A stretch of DNA of 64,000 nucleotides, taken from Larkinella rosea. Its GTDB lineage: Bacteria; Bacteroidota; Bacteroidia; Cytophagales; Spirosomataceae. A model generated the notes under the pieces. The model made no database searches and was not told the DNA's origin. It saw nothing but the letters and a program-made list of their open reading frames with translations. Numbering within the stretch: the first letter of the stretch is position 1; every line of letters begins with the position of its first letter. Shown in pieces: positions 1-7,024 of the stretch. The translations under genes and the position numbers were made by a program. Location: positions 186,001 to 250,000 of the forward strand of contig NZ_RQJO01000011.1 of the NCBI RefSeq assembly GCF_003858635.1, in the 5' to 3' direction.

Positions 1-930
1 TGGAGCATTCATAAAGACGGTTTTTATTATTACACGAACACCACCGGCCGGAATCTGACGCTGTGGAAAACCCGCTCGCTGGCTGATCTGAAAACCGCCG
101 AAAAGAAAGTGGTCTGGACGCCCCCCGCAACCGGCATGTATTCCAAAGAAATCTGGGCGCCCGAACTGCATTTCATCAAGAGGAAATGGTACCTGATTTT
201 TGCCGCGGACGACGGCAAAAACCGCAACCACCGCCTGTGGGTGCTGGAAAACGAAGCCGCCGATCCGCTGGGAGGCACCTGGACGATGAAAGGCCAGATC
301 AAAACACCCGACGATAAATGGGCCATCGACGGTTCGATTTTTGAGTTCAGGGGAAAACTCTACCTGGTGTGGTCGGGCTGGGAAGGCGACGAGAATGGGG
401 AGCAGGATATCTACCTTTGCCAGATGGAAAATCCGTGGACAGCAACGGGTAAACGCATCCGGATTTCGTCGCCAACGTATGCGTGGGAAATCGATGGGAA
501 AATACCCAAACCGGGACCGGATGATAAGCCCATTGTGCTGGTCAACGAAGGGCCGCAACCGCTTCAGAGAGGAGACCGCCTGTTTGTTGTTTTCTCGGCC
601 AGCGGTTGCTGGACCGACAGCTACGCGCTGGGTATGCTTTCCTTCAATGGTGACCAGGACATTATGACGCCCGGCAATTGGAAAAAGCAGGACAAACCGG
701 TTTTTAAAGCGGTCAACGTGACCGGCACGAGCGCGGCCGGTCATAACTCCTTTTTCAAGTCGCCCAACGGCCAGGAAGACTGGATTCTGTACCACGCCAA
801 TCCCGAACCGGGGCAGGGCTGCGGAGGACACCGTTCCCCCCGCGCGCAGAAATTTACGTGGGGAGCCGACGGCATGCCAACGTTCGGTCAGCCGGTCGCA
901 CTGGACGTCACCATGCCGGTTCCGAAGTAA
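1..930 (+). CDS. Glycoside hydrolase family 43 protein, 5' end outside the window
   Basis: The reading frame is open from base 1 and ends with TAA, giving the last 309 residues. The motif EIWAPELH, followed by a hydrophobic KWYLIF strand, is typical of blade 2 of the five-bladed GH43 propeller. Further on, VNEGPQ holds the Glu that acts as general acid in this family. The likely substrates are arabinose- or xylose-containing plant polysaccharides, probably outside the cytoplasm. The N-terminal catalytic Asp and any signal peptide lie before the window, so export cannot be judged. The last codons (QPVALDV, MPVPK) recur in a decayed copy at 1665-1752. Family assignment is good; substrate is unknown. 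Confidence 0.85.
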   Translation, partial: WSIHKDGFYYYTNTTGRNLTLWKTRSLADLKTAEKKVVWTPPATGMYSKEIWAPELHFIKRKWYLIFAADDGKNRNHRLWVLENEAADPLGGTWTMKGQIKTPDDKWAIDGSIFEFRGKLYLVWSGWEGDENGEQDIYLCQMENPWTATGKRIRISSPTYAWEIDGKIPKPGPDDKPIVLVNEGPQPLQRGDRLFVVFSASGCWTDSYALGMLSFNGDQDIMTPGNWKKQDKPVFKAVNVTGTSAAGHNSFFKSPNGQEDWILYHANPEPGQGCGGHRSPRAQKFTWGADGMPTFGQPVALDVTMPVPK

Positions 931-1010
931 CGTCACCGGCTGTCTTCCAACCATTCGATTTCGCTGTGGATCAACGTTATATTCCTGAGAGGATTTTTAT
1001 AGCTTTTGCC

Positions 1011-1646
1011 ATGATTCGAAGAAATTGGTGTGCGGTTTTGGTCTGCATTGGCGTGTTTATCGCTTGTAGTCCTGTCGCGTTGGCCCAGACGGATTCATCT
1101 AATTCCCGAAAAAACCATGATCGGTATTGGGTCAGCTTTGGACTCGGCCGGGTTATCAGCCAATATCATCCAGGGGGGCTTCCCGCAATCATGCCCGTCA
1201 ATTACGTACCCGAAACCGGAAAAACCGCCCAATTTTTTGGTCTGGTGGGAACGGCGCATTTCCAGCCCCGGAATACGAAAAGCGTAGTTTCGCTCCGCTA
1301 CGTCCTGAACGGCGAGTGGATGTATCACAATTTTCCCGGCATCCGGTACGAAGAACTGGGCGCGCTGTACGGCATCCGGCTTAACAATTTCCTGATTTCC
1401 GCGGGTGTCAGTAAAAATCACGGCGTCGATCGGGGACAATTCGTTCGGAGTTCCGATCCCGGTAGTCTTTTAAATGGAGATTATTACGAAAAAGTTACGT
1501 ATAAGGGCTTCGGCCTGCCACTGGAAGCCCAATTCATTTTTCCTTTTCAGGGATTCAGTTTCAGGCTGGCGGCTTTCGGCAACATCAATAACGGCCACTC
1601 CTACGGCGGCTTTAACTTTTCGATTTGCCTCGGGAGAATGAACTGA
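1011..1646 (+). CDS. Small secreted protein of unknown function
   Basis: 211 residues. I chose the ATG at 1011 because it opens a clear signal peptide (MIRRNW, hydrophobic stretch, then ALAQ cleavage site); the same frame runs further upstream but would overlap the GH43 gene and precede the signal peptide. The mature part has alternating aromatic and polar residues (YWVSFGLG, FSFRLAAFG) and ends in a short strand FNFSICLG, which suggests an outer-membrane beta-barrel-like fold. I do not recognise a family. It lies 80 bp after the GH43 gene, flanked on the other side by a remnant of a GH43 tail, so it may have been captured in a duplication. Function unknown. Confidence 0.6.
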   Translation: MIRRNWCAVLVCIGVFIACSPVALAQTDSSNSRKNHDRYWVSFGLGRVISQYHPGGLPAIMPVNYVPETGKTAQFFGLVGTAHFQPRNTKSVVSLRYVLNGEWMYHNFPGIRYEELGALYGIRLNNFLISAGVSKNHGVDRGQFVRSSDPGSLLNGDYYEKVTYKGFGLPLEAQFIFPFQGFSFRLAAFGNINNGHSYGGFNFSICLGRMN

Positions 1647-1664
1647 GGGCATTGCGCTCGGCGG

Positions 1665-1752
1665 GCGCAGAAATTTACGTGGAGAGCCCAATGACGTGCC
1701 GCAAGTTAGGCAACCGGTGGCGCTGGATATGATCATGCCCGTTCCGAAATAA
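1665..1752 (+). pseudogene. Decayed 3' end of a second GH43 gene
   Basis: This stretch repeats the end of the GH43 gene at 844-930. The first 18 bases (1665-1682) are identical to 844-861. The last 14 codons still read QPVALDMIMPVPK-stop against QPVALDVTMPVPK-stop. Between them a small indel shifts the frame, and reading in the original frame meets a TGA. No upstream part of the gene is visible. The simplest reading is a tandem duplication of GH43 followed by loss of almost the whole second copy, with the small secreted gene at 1011-1646 now between the two tails. Confidence 0.7.
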
Positions 1753-1918
1753 CGTACCAATTATTAAAAACAGTCGGAACAATCTTCTATCAGCCCACCG
1801 CTTTAGCTTTGATTAAAGCGAAAAGAAACCGACTGTAGCAGCCAACTGTTAAAACGGTTTCTTATCCGGAAAAATCGTTAAAACGGTTCCGTTACTATTC
1901 GAGAAGCGTCAAAAAACG

Positions 1919-2785
1919 TTAAATTTTAGTCAGCAGCTCACAGAGTTTTTTCACGGCTTTCTTTTCATAGGCTTCTTTGAGCGAAATAATCATAATCGTT
2001 CGTCGCATGTTTTTTCCTTTAATGGGAATCCCCACCACATCGGGATCGTTTAAACTGGTTTCACTCAATATGGTATGCCAACGCCCGGTTTTTACAATTT
2101 CAAATAAAGTCGGTATATCATTTATTTCCATGCAAATATTCGGGGCCAGATTTTTCTGACTGAATGACTCCTCAAAAAACTGGATCGTATTAGAGCCGCT
2201 GAACGGTAACGCCAATGGCAACCCGGCGACTTCATTCAGTGATATACTGCTTTTTTGGGCCACCGATGATTTTTTAGCCGTTACCAACACCATATTGGCG
2301 CTTAAAAGCGTCTGATAGGTCAGATGCGGTTCGTTGGCCTTTTCATGGAATGTCAACACAAAGTCAAATTGATGCAAATTAAGTTTTTCGAGAAGATCCT
2401 TTGTGGTACCAAAGACAACCTGGATTTTGATATTGGGGTATTGCGTTGCAAACTGGATCAAGGTTCTGGCAAAAAGAATGCGCATGGAGTAAATCACCCC
2501 GATGGTGATTTTTCCCGTATTCAGGTTTTTTAAATCCTGTAAAAGCAATAAGCCTTCATTCGCTCTGTTGATGCTTTGCAAAGCATATTCACCAAACAGT
2601 TGACCTGCTTCAGTTAGTTTTATTCGTTTTCCAATACGGTTAAACAAAGGAACGTTTAGTTCATCTTCCAGTTGCTTAATTTGTTGAGATAGCGTGCTTT
2701 GGCTGATGTTCAAAGCCTTCGCTGCTTCCGTAAAATTTAATAGCTCTTTGGCTTTTAAAAAATAGTTGAGCTGTCGTAATTCCAT
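1919..2785 (-). CDS. LysR-family transcriptional regulator
   Basis: 288 residues, the usual LysR length. The N-terminal winged helix-turn-helix is complete (NYFLKAKELLNFTEAAKAL, then STLSQQIKQLEDEL and a KLTEAG wing), followed by a substrate-binding domain of the periplasmic-binding-protein type from about residue 90. It is transcribed away from the EthD-fold gene at 2911, and the 125 bp between them holds a perfect 9-7-9 palindrome, a likely operator. By family habit it should control both itself and that neighbour in response to a small molecule. The ligand cannot be told from sequence. Confidence 0.92.
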   Translation of the reverse strand: MELRQLNYFLKAKELLNFTEAAKALNISQSTLSQQIKQLEDELNVPLFNRIGKRIKLTEAGQLFGEYALQSINRANEGLLLLQDLKNLNTGKITIGVIYSMRILFARTLIQFATQYPNIKIQVVFGTTKDLLEKLNLHQFDFVLTFHEKANEPHLTYQTLLSANMVLVTAKKSSVAQKSSISLNEVAGLPLALPFSGSNTIQFFEESFSQKNLAPNICMEINDIPTLFEIVKTGRWHTILSETSLNDPDVVGIPIKGKNMRRTIMIISLKEAYEKKAVKKLCELLTKI

Positions 2786-2799
2786 ATTTCTAAATCGGT

Positions 2800-2824
2800 T
2801 TTTTCGATTGTTTTCATCGAAAAA
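2800..2824. promoter_or_regulatory. Palindrome, candidate LysR operator
   Basis: TTTTTCGAT and ATCGAAAAA form perfect 9-base arms around a 7-base spacer. It lies 15 bp upstream of the lysR start codon and just before the -33 element of the divergent gene, the usual place for a LysR-type binding site. The assignment to this regulator is inferred from position. Confidence 0.6.
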
Positions 2825-2830
2825 TAGCGT

Positions 2831-2861
2831 TTTGTAAATATAGACACTGTTTAGATATTTG
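2831..2861 (+). promoter_or_regulatory. Bacteroidota-type promoter for the EthD-fold gene
   Basis: TTTG at 2831-2834 and GATATTTG at 2854-2861 (one mismatch to TAnnTTTG) are separated by 19 bases. This matches the -33/-7 pattern of the Bacteroidota primary sigma factor. The leader to the ATG at 2911 would be about 43 bases. Confidence 0.5.
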
Positions 2862-2910
2862 CGGGCTAAGCTTTCAAACGGCGCATTTTTAACCCTTCAA
2901 TAAATGAATT

Positions 2911-3318
2911 ATGAAATCTGTACTGATTGCATCGTTTTTTCTTTTAACCACTTGTTTCGCTGCGTTTAGCCAGGAAAAGCCGAACACGGCTGTGGCTGAA
3001 AAAGGCTTGATTAAAGTATCCGTCATGTACCCGTATGCCGAAGGGAAAACCTTTAACATGGAGTATTATCAAACCAAGCACATGCCGATGGTCGCCGGGT
3101 TTTTAGGATCAAATCTGGTTAAATACACCATTGAAAAAGGGCTTGCCAGCGGTATTCCGAACCAACCGCTGTCTTATATGGCGATCGGCACTTTTTACGT
3201 AAAAAGCCTGAGCGATTACCAGGCGGCTATCGCGCCAAACCGGGACGCCATTCGGGCCGATTTTCCAAATTACACCAACATCAGCCCCGTCATCCTGGTG
3301 AGTGAGGTGGTAAAATGA
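2911..3318 (+). CDS. Secreted EthD-fold protein
   Basis: 135 residues. The first 20 form a signal peptide ending FAAFSQ. The rest resembles the EthD dimeric alpha/beta-barrel family: KVSVMYPY, then YYQTKHMPMV, the conserved KHMP stretch, and a C-terminal TNISPVILVSEVV strand. EthD proteins are usually cytoplasmic and act near oxidations of ethers or polyketide-like substrates, so the export signal is unusual but common among Bacteroidota homologues. It is divergent from a LysR regulator and probably its target. The actual reaction is unknown. Confidence 0.8.
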   Translation: MKSVLIASFFLLTTCFAAFSQEKPNTAVAEKGLIKVSVMYPYAEGKTFNMEYYQTKHMPMVAGFLGSNLVKYTIEKGLASGIPNQPLSYMAIGTFYVKSLSDYQAAIAPNRDAIRADFPNYTNISPVILVSEVVK

Positions 3319-3364
3319 ATAGGGGTATTCCGGCACGGTTTTAAAGCCAACGTGGCCCGACCTG

Positions 3365-3387
3365 CACGGACTAAAGTCCGTGGGTAC
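3365..3387. repeat. Short copy of the GTACCCACGGACT repeat family
   Basis: CACGGACTAAAGTCCGTGGGTAC is one half of the element found at 27314-27423 and 28402-28489, and is itself a small hairpin (CACGGACT/AGTCCGTG). A degraded left half may lie at 3331-3351. It is between two convergent genes. Confidence 0.7.
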
Positions 3388-3391
3388 GTTG

Positions 3392-3673
3392 TCAGGAACT
3401 ATACGGCGTAATTTGTTCGTCGACGTAGCACCAGAGCCAGCTTTCGCCGGGTTCGGCGGAGGCAATAACCGGATGGCCGGTTTGGTGGAAGTGCTTGGTT
3501 GCGTGCTGGTTGCGGGACGAATCGCAGCAGTGCGTCTGGCCGCAGGACTGGCAGGTCCGCAGATGCACCCAGTGATCACCGGTTTTTACGCATTCTTCGC
3601 AAACCGCCGGTACATCCGGCAACGTGACGGTTTCAATCGCATTCAGGTGTGAACAGCCTTTTCGTTTCAGCAT
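3392..3673 (-). CDS. UBP-type zinc finger protein
   Basis: 93 residues from the ATG at 3673; a longer frame exists but would overlap the preceding gene. The Cys/His pattern is that of the ZnF-UBP fold: CSHL near the start, then CEEC, CQSCG, CC and three His in HATKHFHQTGH, ending with the typical ESWLWCYVD strand. In eukaryotes this fold binds ubiquitin tails; in bacteria its role is not known to me. It starts 7 bp after the stop of the receiver-flavoprotein gene, so it is almost surely translated from the same mRNA as that gene and the kinase upstream. Confidence 0.88.
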   Translation of the reverse strand: MLKRKGCSHLNAIETVTLPDVPAVCEECVKTGDHWVHLRTCQSCGQTHCCDSSRNQHATKHFHQTGHPVIASAEPGESWLWCYVDEQITPYSS

Positions 3674-3680
3674 AGCAATT

Positions 3681-5342
3681 TTAGGTTTCTGCCAGGTATT
3701 TATGGACAAAACTGACCGCCATCGCCCCTTCGCCCACGGCGGAAGCCACGCGGTTCATGGCCCCGGCCCGCACGTCACCGGCGGCAAAAATACCGGCGCT
3801 GCACGTTTCAAGTAGAAAGGGGTCGCGGTCTAACTTCCAAAACTCCTTATAATCCGGGTATTTCGCAAGATCGCGACCGGTTTCGATAAAGCCTTTGGGG
3901 TCTTTAATGATGTTCATTTCGATCCAGTCGGTGAACGGTTTGGTACCGATAAAAATGAACAAAGCGCTGGCCGGAACCTTCGTGCGCTCGCCGGTCGGAA
4001 TGTCTTCCAGCAGCAGGCATTCCAGGTGCGATTCGCCGAGTCCTTCGGCCACTGCCGTGCAGGGATGAACGTGGATATTCGGCGTTTTTTCAATCTGGTC
4101 GATCAGGTACTGCGACATGGTGGCCGTCAGATCGGGACGCCGGATGATGATGTGTACTTCGGAAGCCGTTCGGGAGAGGTACATCGCACCCTGACCGGCC
4201 GAATTGCCGCCACCGACCACATACACCGGTTTTCCCTTGAACGCATACGCTTCGGTGGTGGCCGCTCCGTAATACACCCCGGCGCCCGTTAATTTTTCCA
4301 AACCGGGACAGTCCAGTTTGTGGTAGGCAACCCCCGTACTGAGCACGATACTCCGGGCAACGACCTCATTGCCGTCGCTCAATTCAATGTGTTTATACTG
4401 CCCTTTCGGCTTGATCGCAACCACTTCGTGCGGAGCCAGAAATTCCACGCCAAACCGGGTGGCCTGCGTAATGGCCCGGCGCGCCAGTTCCGAACCGCTC
4501 AGCCCCGACGGAAAACCGAGGTAATTCTCGATCCGTGAGCTGGTTCCGGCCTGTCCACCCGGCGCGCGTTTGTCGATCAGAATGGTGCGTAAGCCTTCCG
4601 AACCGGCGTAAACGGCAGCCGCCAAACCCGCCGGACCCGCACCAATAATCGCCAGATCGTACAGCGATTGGGCCGCTTTGGCACTCAGCCCCAGCTTTTC
4701 GCCTACGGCGGGCATCGACGGTTGTTTCAAAACCGTACCGTTTTCCAGCACCACCACCGGCAGATCTTTTGGCTCGATCTGGTGCACGTCAACCAGCTTT
4801 TTGGCTTCCGGATTGGCTTCAAAATCAAGCCATTGGTACGGAAAAAGGTTGCCCGCCAGGAAATCTTTCAGCTCGTGGGTCTGGGGCGAAAACTGGTAGC
4901 CGATGAGCTTGAGCCCTTCAAAACCGGGTCGGTAATTCGACTGCCAGTCGTTGAGCAATTCGTCCAGAACCGGGTATAATTTTTCCGTCGGCGGGTCCCA
5001 GGGTTTATTCAGGTAATAATCCAGTTGAATGTCGTTGATGGCCCGAATGGCTGCTTCAATGTCGGAATAGGCCGTCAGCAACACGGTTTTGGCCCGCGGA
5101 TAAATCTTGCGGGCTTTGATCAGCAGATCGACGCCCAGCATATCCGGCATCCGCTGATCCGACAGAAACAGCGCTACTTCCTCGTTTTTTTTCTGCAATT
5201 CGACCAGCGTTTCTAGTACTTCGTTGGCCGAAGTAGTCGCCAGAATCTTGTAATTTTTCCGGTATTGCTGCCGTAAATCCCGCTGAATGGCCTGCAAAAC
5301 CGCCTGATCGTCGTCAACGGCAATAATGATGGGAAGTTTCAT
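3681..5342 (-). CDS. Response-regulator receiver fused to thioredoxin-reductase-like flavoprotein
   Basis: 553 residues. Residues 1-125 form a receiver domain with the acidic pair at 10-11 and the phospho-acceptor Asp62 (LSDQRMPDM). From about 230 on it is a thioredoxin-reductase-like FAD/NAD(P) enzyme: GAGPAGLAAA for FAD, GGGNSAGQGA for NAD(P)H, and GIFAAGDVR near the C-terminus. The redox CxxC of true thioredoxin reductase is replaced: the aligned site reads GAATTEAYAFKGK. The region 125-225 resembles a degenerate thioredoxin-like module (PVVVLENGTVLKQP). It follows a histidine kinase gene and precedes a zinc-finger gene. I infer that phosphorylation tunes a flavoenzyme instead of DNA binding. 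Confidence 0.92.
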   Translation of the reverse strand: MKLPIIIAVDDDQAVLQAIQRDLRQQYRKNYKILATTSANEVLETLVELQKKNEEVALFLSDQRMPDMLGVDLLIKARKIYPRAKTVLLTAYSDIEAAIRAINDIQLDYYLNKPWDPPTEKLYPVLDELLNDWQSNYRPGFEGLKLIGYQFSPQTHELKDFLAGNLFPYQWLDFEANPEAKKLVDVHQIEPKDLPVVVLENGTVLKQPSMPAVGEKLGLSAKAAQSLYDLAIIGAGPAGLAAAVYAGSEGLRTILIDKRAPGGQAGTSSRIENYLGFPSGLSGSELARRAITQATRFGVEFLAPHEVVAIKPKGQYKHIELSDGNEVVARSIVLSTGVAYHKLDCPGLEKLTGAGVYYGAATTEAYAFKGKPVYVVGGGNSAGQGAMYLSRTASEVHIIIRRPDLTATMSQYLIDQIEKTPNIHVHPCTAVAEGLGESHLECLLLEDIPTGERTKVPASALFIFIGTKPFTDWIEMNIIKDPKGFIETGRDLAKYPDYKEFWKLDRDPFLLETCSAGIFAAGDVRAGAMNRVASAVGEGAMAVSFVHKYLAET

Positions 5343-5365
5343 TTTTGTAACTAAGTAAAGGGATA

Positions 5366-5462
5366 CATGGAGAAGGGAATAAAGGAGGAATGAAAGAGGG
5401 GAAAGGTGCCGGTTTTTTCCTTATTTCCCTTTTCCGTTTATTCCTTCCTCCCTTCCTCCATC
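5366..5462. repeat. Purine-rich imperfect inverted repeat inside the kinase operon
   Basis: The left arm (ATGGAGAAGGGAATAAAGGAG...) and right arm (...CCTTCCTCCCTTCCTCCAT) pair imperfectly over about 40 bases. It fills the spacer between the histidine kinase and the receiver-flavoprotein gene and encodes the last residues of the kinase (GGREEGINGKGK). It could damp expression of the two downstream genes or stabilise one part of the mRNA. Confidence 0.55.
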
Positions 5463-6845
5463 AATGGGTATACACACTTTAAACTCGGTTCGGCCCGGTT
5501 CGGAAGTGACGTAAATCCGGCCGTTGTGGTGGCGAATGATGCCCTGCGCAATGTCCAGGCCAAGTCCGGTTCCTTTGCCAACCGCTTTGGTCGTAAAAAA
5601 CGGTTCGAAAATGTGGTCGATCTGATCGCCCGGAATGCCCGAACCGTTGTCGATGACGCGGATCAGTTCAAATTCATGATCGACTTCGCCGGTAATCTGC
5701 AAGTGGCCGCCCTCGCTCATGGCGTCCACGGCGTTGTCGATCAGGTTGGTCCAGACCTGGTTCAGTTCGCTGGGAAAAGCCTCCAGTTGCGGTAAATCGT
5801 CCGGGATCTGAACATCGACCTGAATGTTTTTTTCTTTCAGTTTGTGCTTGAGCAACACCAGTGTGCTGTCGATGCCTTCCCGAATGTGAATGCATTCGCG
5901 CCCCGTTCCGCGGTCCATGTGCGTATAGGATTTGATCGCGTTGACCAGAACCGCAATCCGTTTGGAAGCCTCCGTAATATCGTTGACCAGCCGCTCTGTC
6001 ATCAGGTTGTTGACCATCCAGTTCAACACCGTCGCCCGGCCTTCCGGGGCAACATCCTCCAGCAGCGTATCCAGATCGTCGATCGTGAACCCGAAATCGA
6101 TCAATGACTCGGTCAGGTCGTCGTCGTCCGAAACCCCGTTGTCGTCGAACCAGTCGAGCAGCGCATCTTCCAGGTTGCTGCGTTCCAGCAGCGACAGGCG
6201 GTTTTTGCCGGTTTGCTCGTTCATTTTCCGGAACAGCAGCTCGCTCACCCGGTCCACCATCTCATCGGTGACCCGCAGCGCCATCACGTCCTTAAACCGC
6301 TGGGGTGTGTTTTGTAAGTGCGATTTCAGCGTATCCGAACTCCGCACCACCGCCGAAACCGGGTTGTTCAGTTCGTGCGCCAGACCTGCCGACATGCGCC
6401 CCAACGCCATCATTTTGTCATTTTGCTGCATCAGCCGCGTCGATTCCCGCACCCGCGACGTCATCACCTGCACCAGCGTTTCCGTCAATTCGTATTGATT
6501 CTGAATCATTTCGCGGAAATGGTCGCGGTGCATCGACAGCAGCGCGGTGGGTTCCAGCGTTTGCCAGTAGGCGATGGATTCCACCATTCGGGAAAAAGGC
6601 AAAACGCCTTCCAAAGCGCCTTCTTCCGCCGTCCGTAACTCCTGCTGCTGCCCCTGCTGGATGAAGTAAAACCGGATTCGACCTTTGAGCAGAATGTAAA
6701 AATGATCGGTCGGATCGCCGGGCGAATAAAGAAGGGTGTCCGCCGGATACTCGAGGCAATCGGACTGATCGACCAGCCAGCTCAGCTGCGCTTCCGGCAC
6801 ATGCTGAAAATTCGGATTGGTTTTCAATAAAGCCAGGCAATCCAT
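5421..6845 (-). CDS. Histidine kinase with N-terminal cyclic-nucleotide-binding-like domain
   Basis: 474 residues, no membrane segment. Residues 1-120 form a Crp-like beta-barrel (YSPGDPTDHFYILLKGRI), a long helical part follows, with the HisKA H-box at His157 (GLAHELNNP). The ATPase domain shows NLIDNAVDAM, DNGSGIP and GTGLGLDIAQG. It should sense a soluble ligand or redox state in the cytoplasm and phosphorylate a receiver, most likely the flavoprotein encoded next. The spacer is only 78 bp. An unusually long insert with acidic residues (DDNGVSDDDDL) lies between H-box and ATPase. The last 12 residues are encoded by an inverted repeat and are probably not functional. Confidence 0.9.
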   Translation of the reverse strand: MDCLALLKTNPNFQHVPEAQLSWLVDQSDCLEYPADTLLYSPGDPTDHFYILLKGRIRFYFIQQGQQQELRTAEEGALEGVLPFSRMVESIAYWQTLEPTALLSMHRDHFREMIQNQYELTETLVQVMTSRVRESTRLMQQNDKMMALGRMSAGLAHELNNPVSAVVRSSDTLKSHLQNTPQRFKDVMALRVTDEMVDRVSELLFRKMNEQTGKNRLSLLERSNLEDALLDWFDDNGVSDDDDLTESLIDFGFTIDDLDTLLEDVAPEGRATVLNWMVNNLMTERLVNDITEASKRIAVLVNAIKSYTHMDRGTGRECIHIREGIDSTLVLLKHKLKEKNIQVDVQIPDDLPQLEAFPSELNQVWTNLIDNAVDAMSEGGHLQITGEVDHEFELIRVIDNGSGIPGDQIDHIFEPFFTTKAVGKGTGLGLDIAQGIIRHHNGRIYVTSEPGRTEFKVCIPIDGGREEGINGKGK

Positions 6846-7024
6846 GGATAAAGCGGGTTTGAACTCATAAGATAGGCAATTGGCAGCTGGTTTCCATCAC
6901 TAACTTATCGTCCAGACCGGTTTTTGTCAGTTGAAGTCGTGATTTTCACCGGACATACGCTTTCTTCCGCTCCATTCTTTTTTAAGCTTAAAAATGCAAA
7001 TGGCATGATGGAAAGCCTCCCTGC

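Noticed and set aside
858-1010. N-terminal extension of the gene at 1011 back into the GH43 gene
   Set aside because: It would overlap the GH43 3' end in another frame and put about 50 residues before a clean signal peptide.
3331-3351. Left half of the repeat copy at 3365-3387
   Set aside because: Some likeness (GTATTCCGG, CACGGTTTT) but too degraded to claim.
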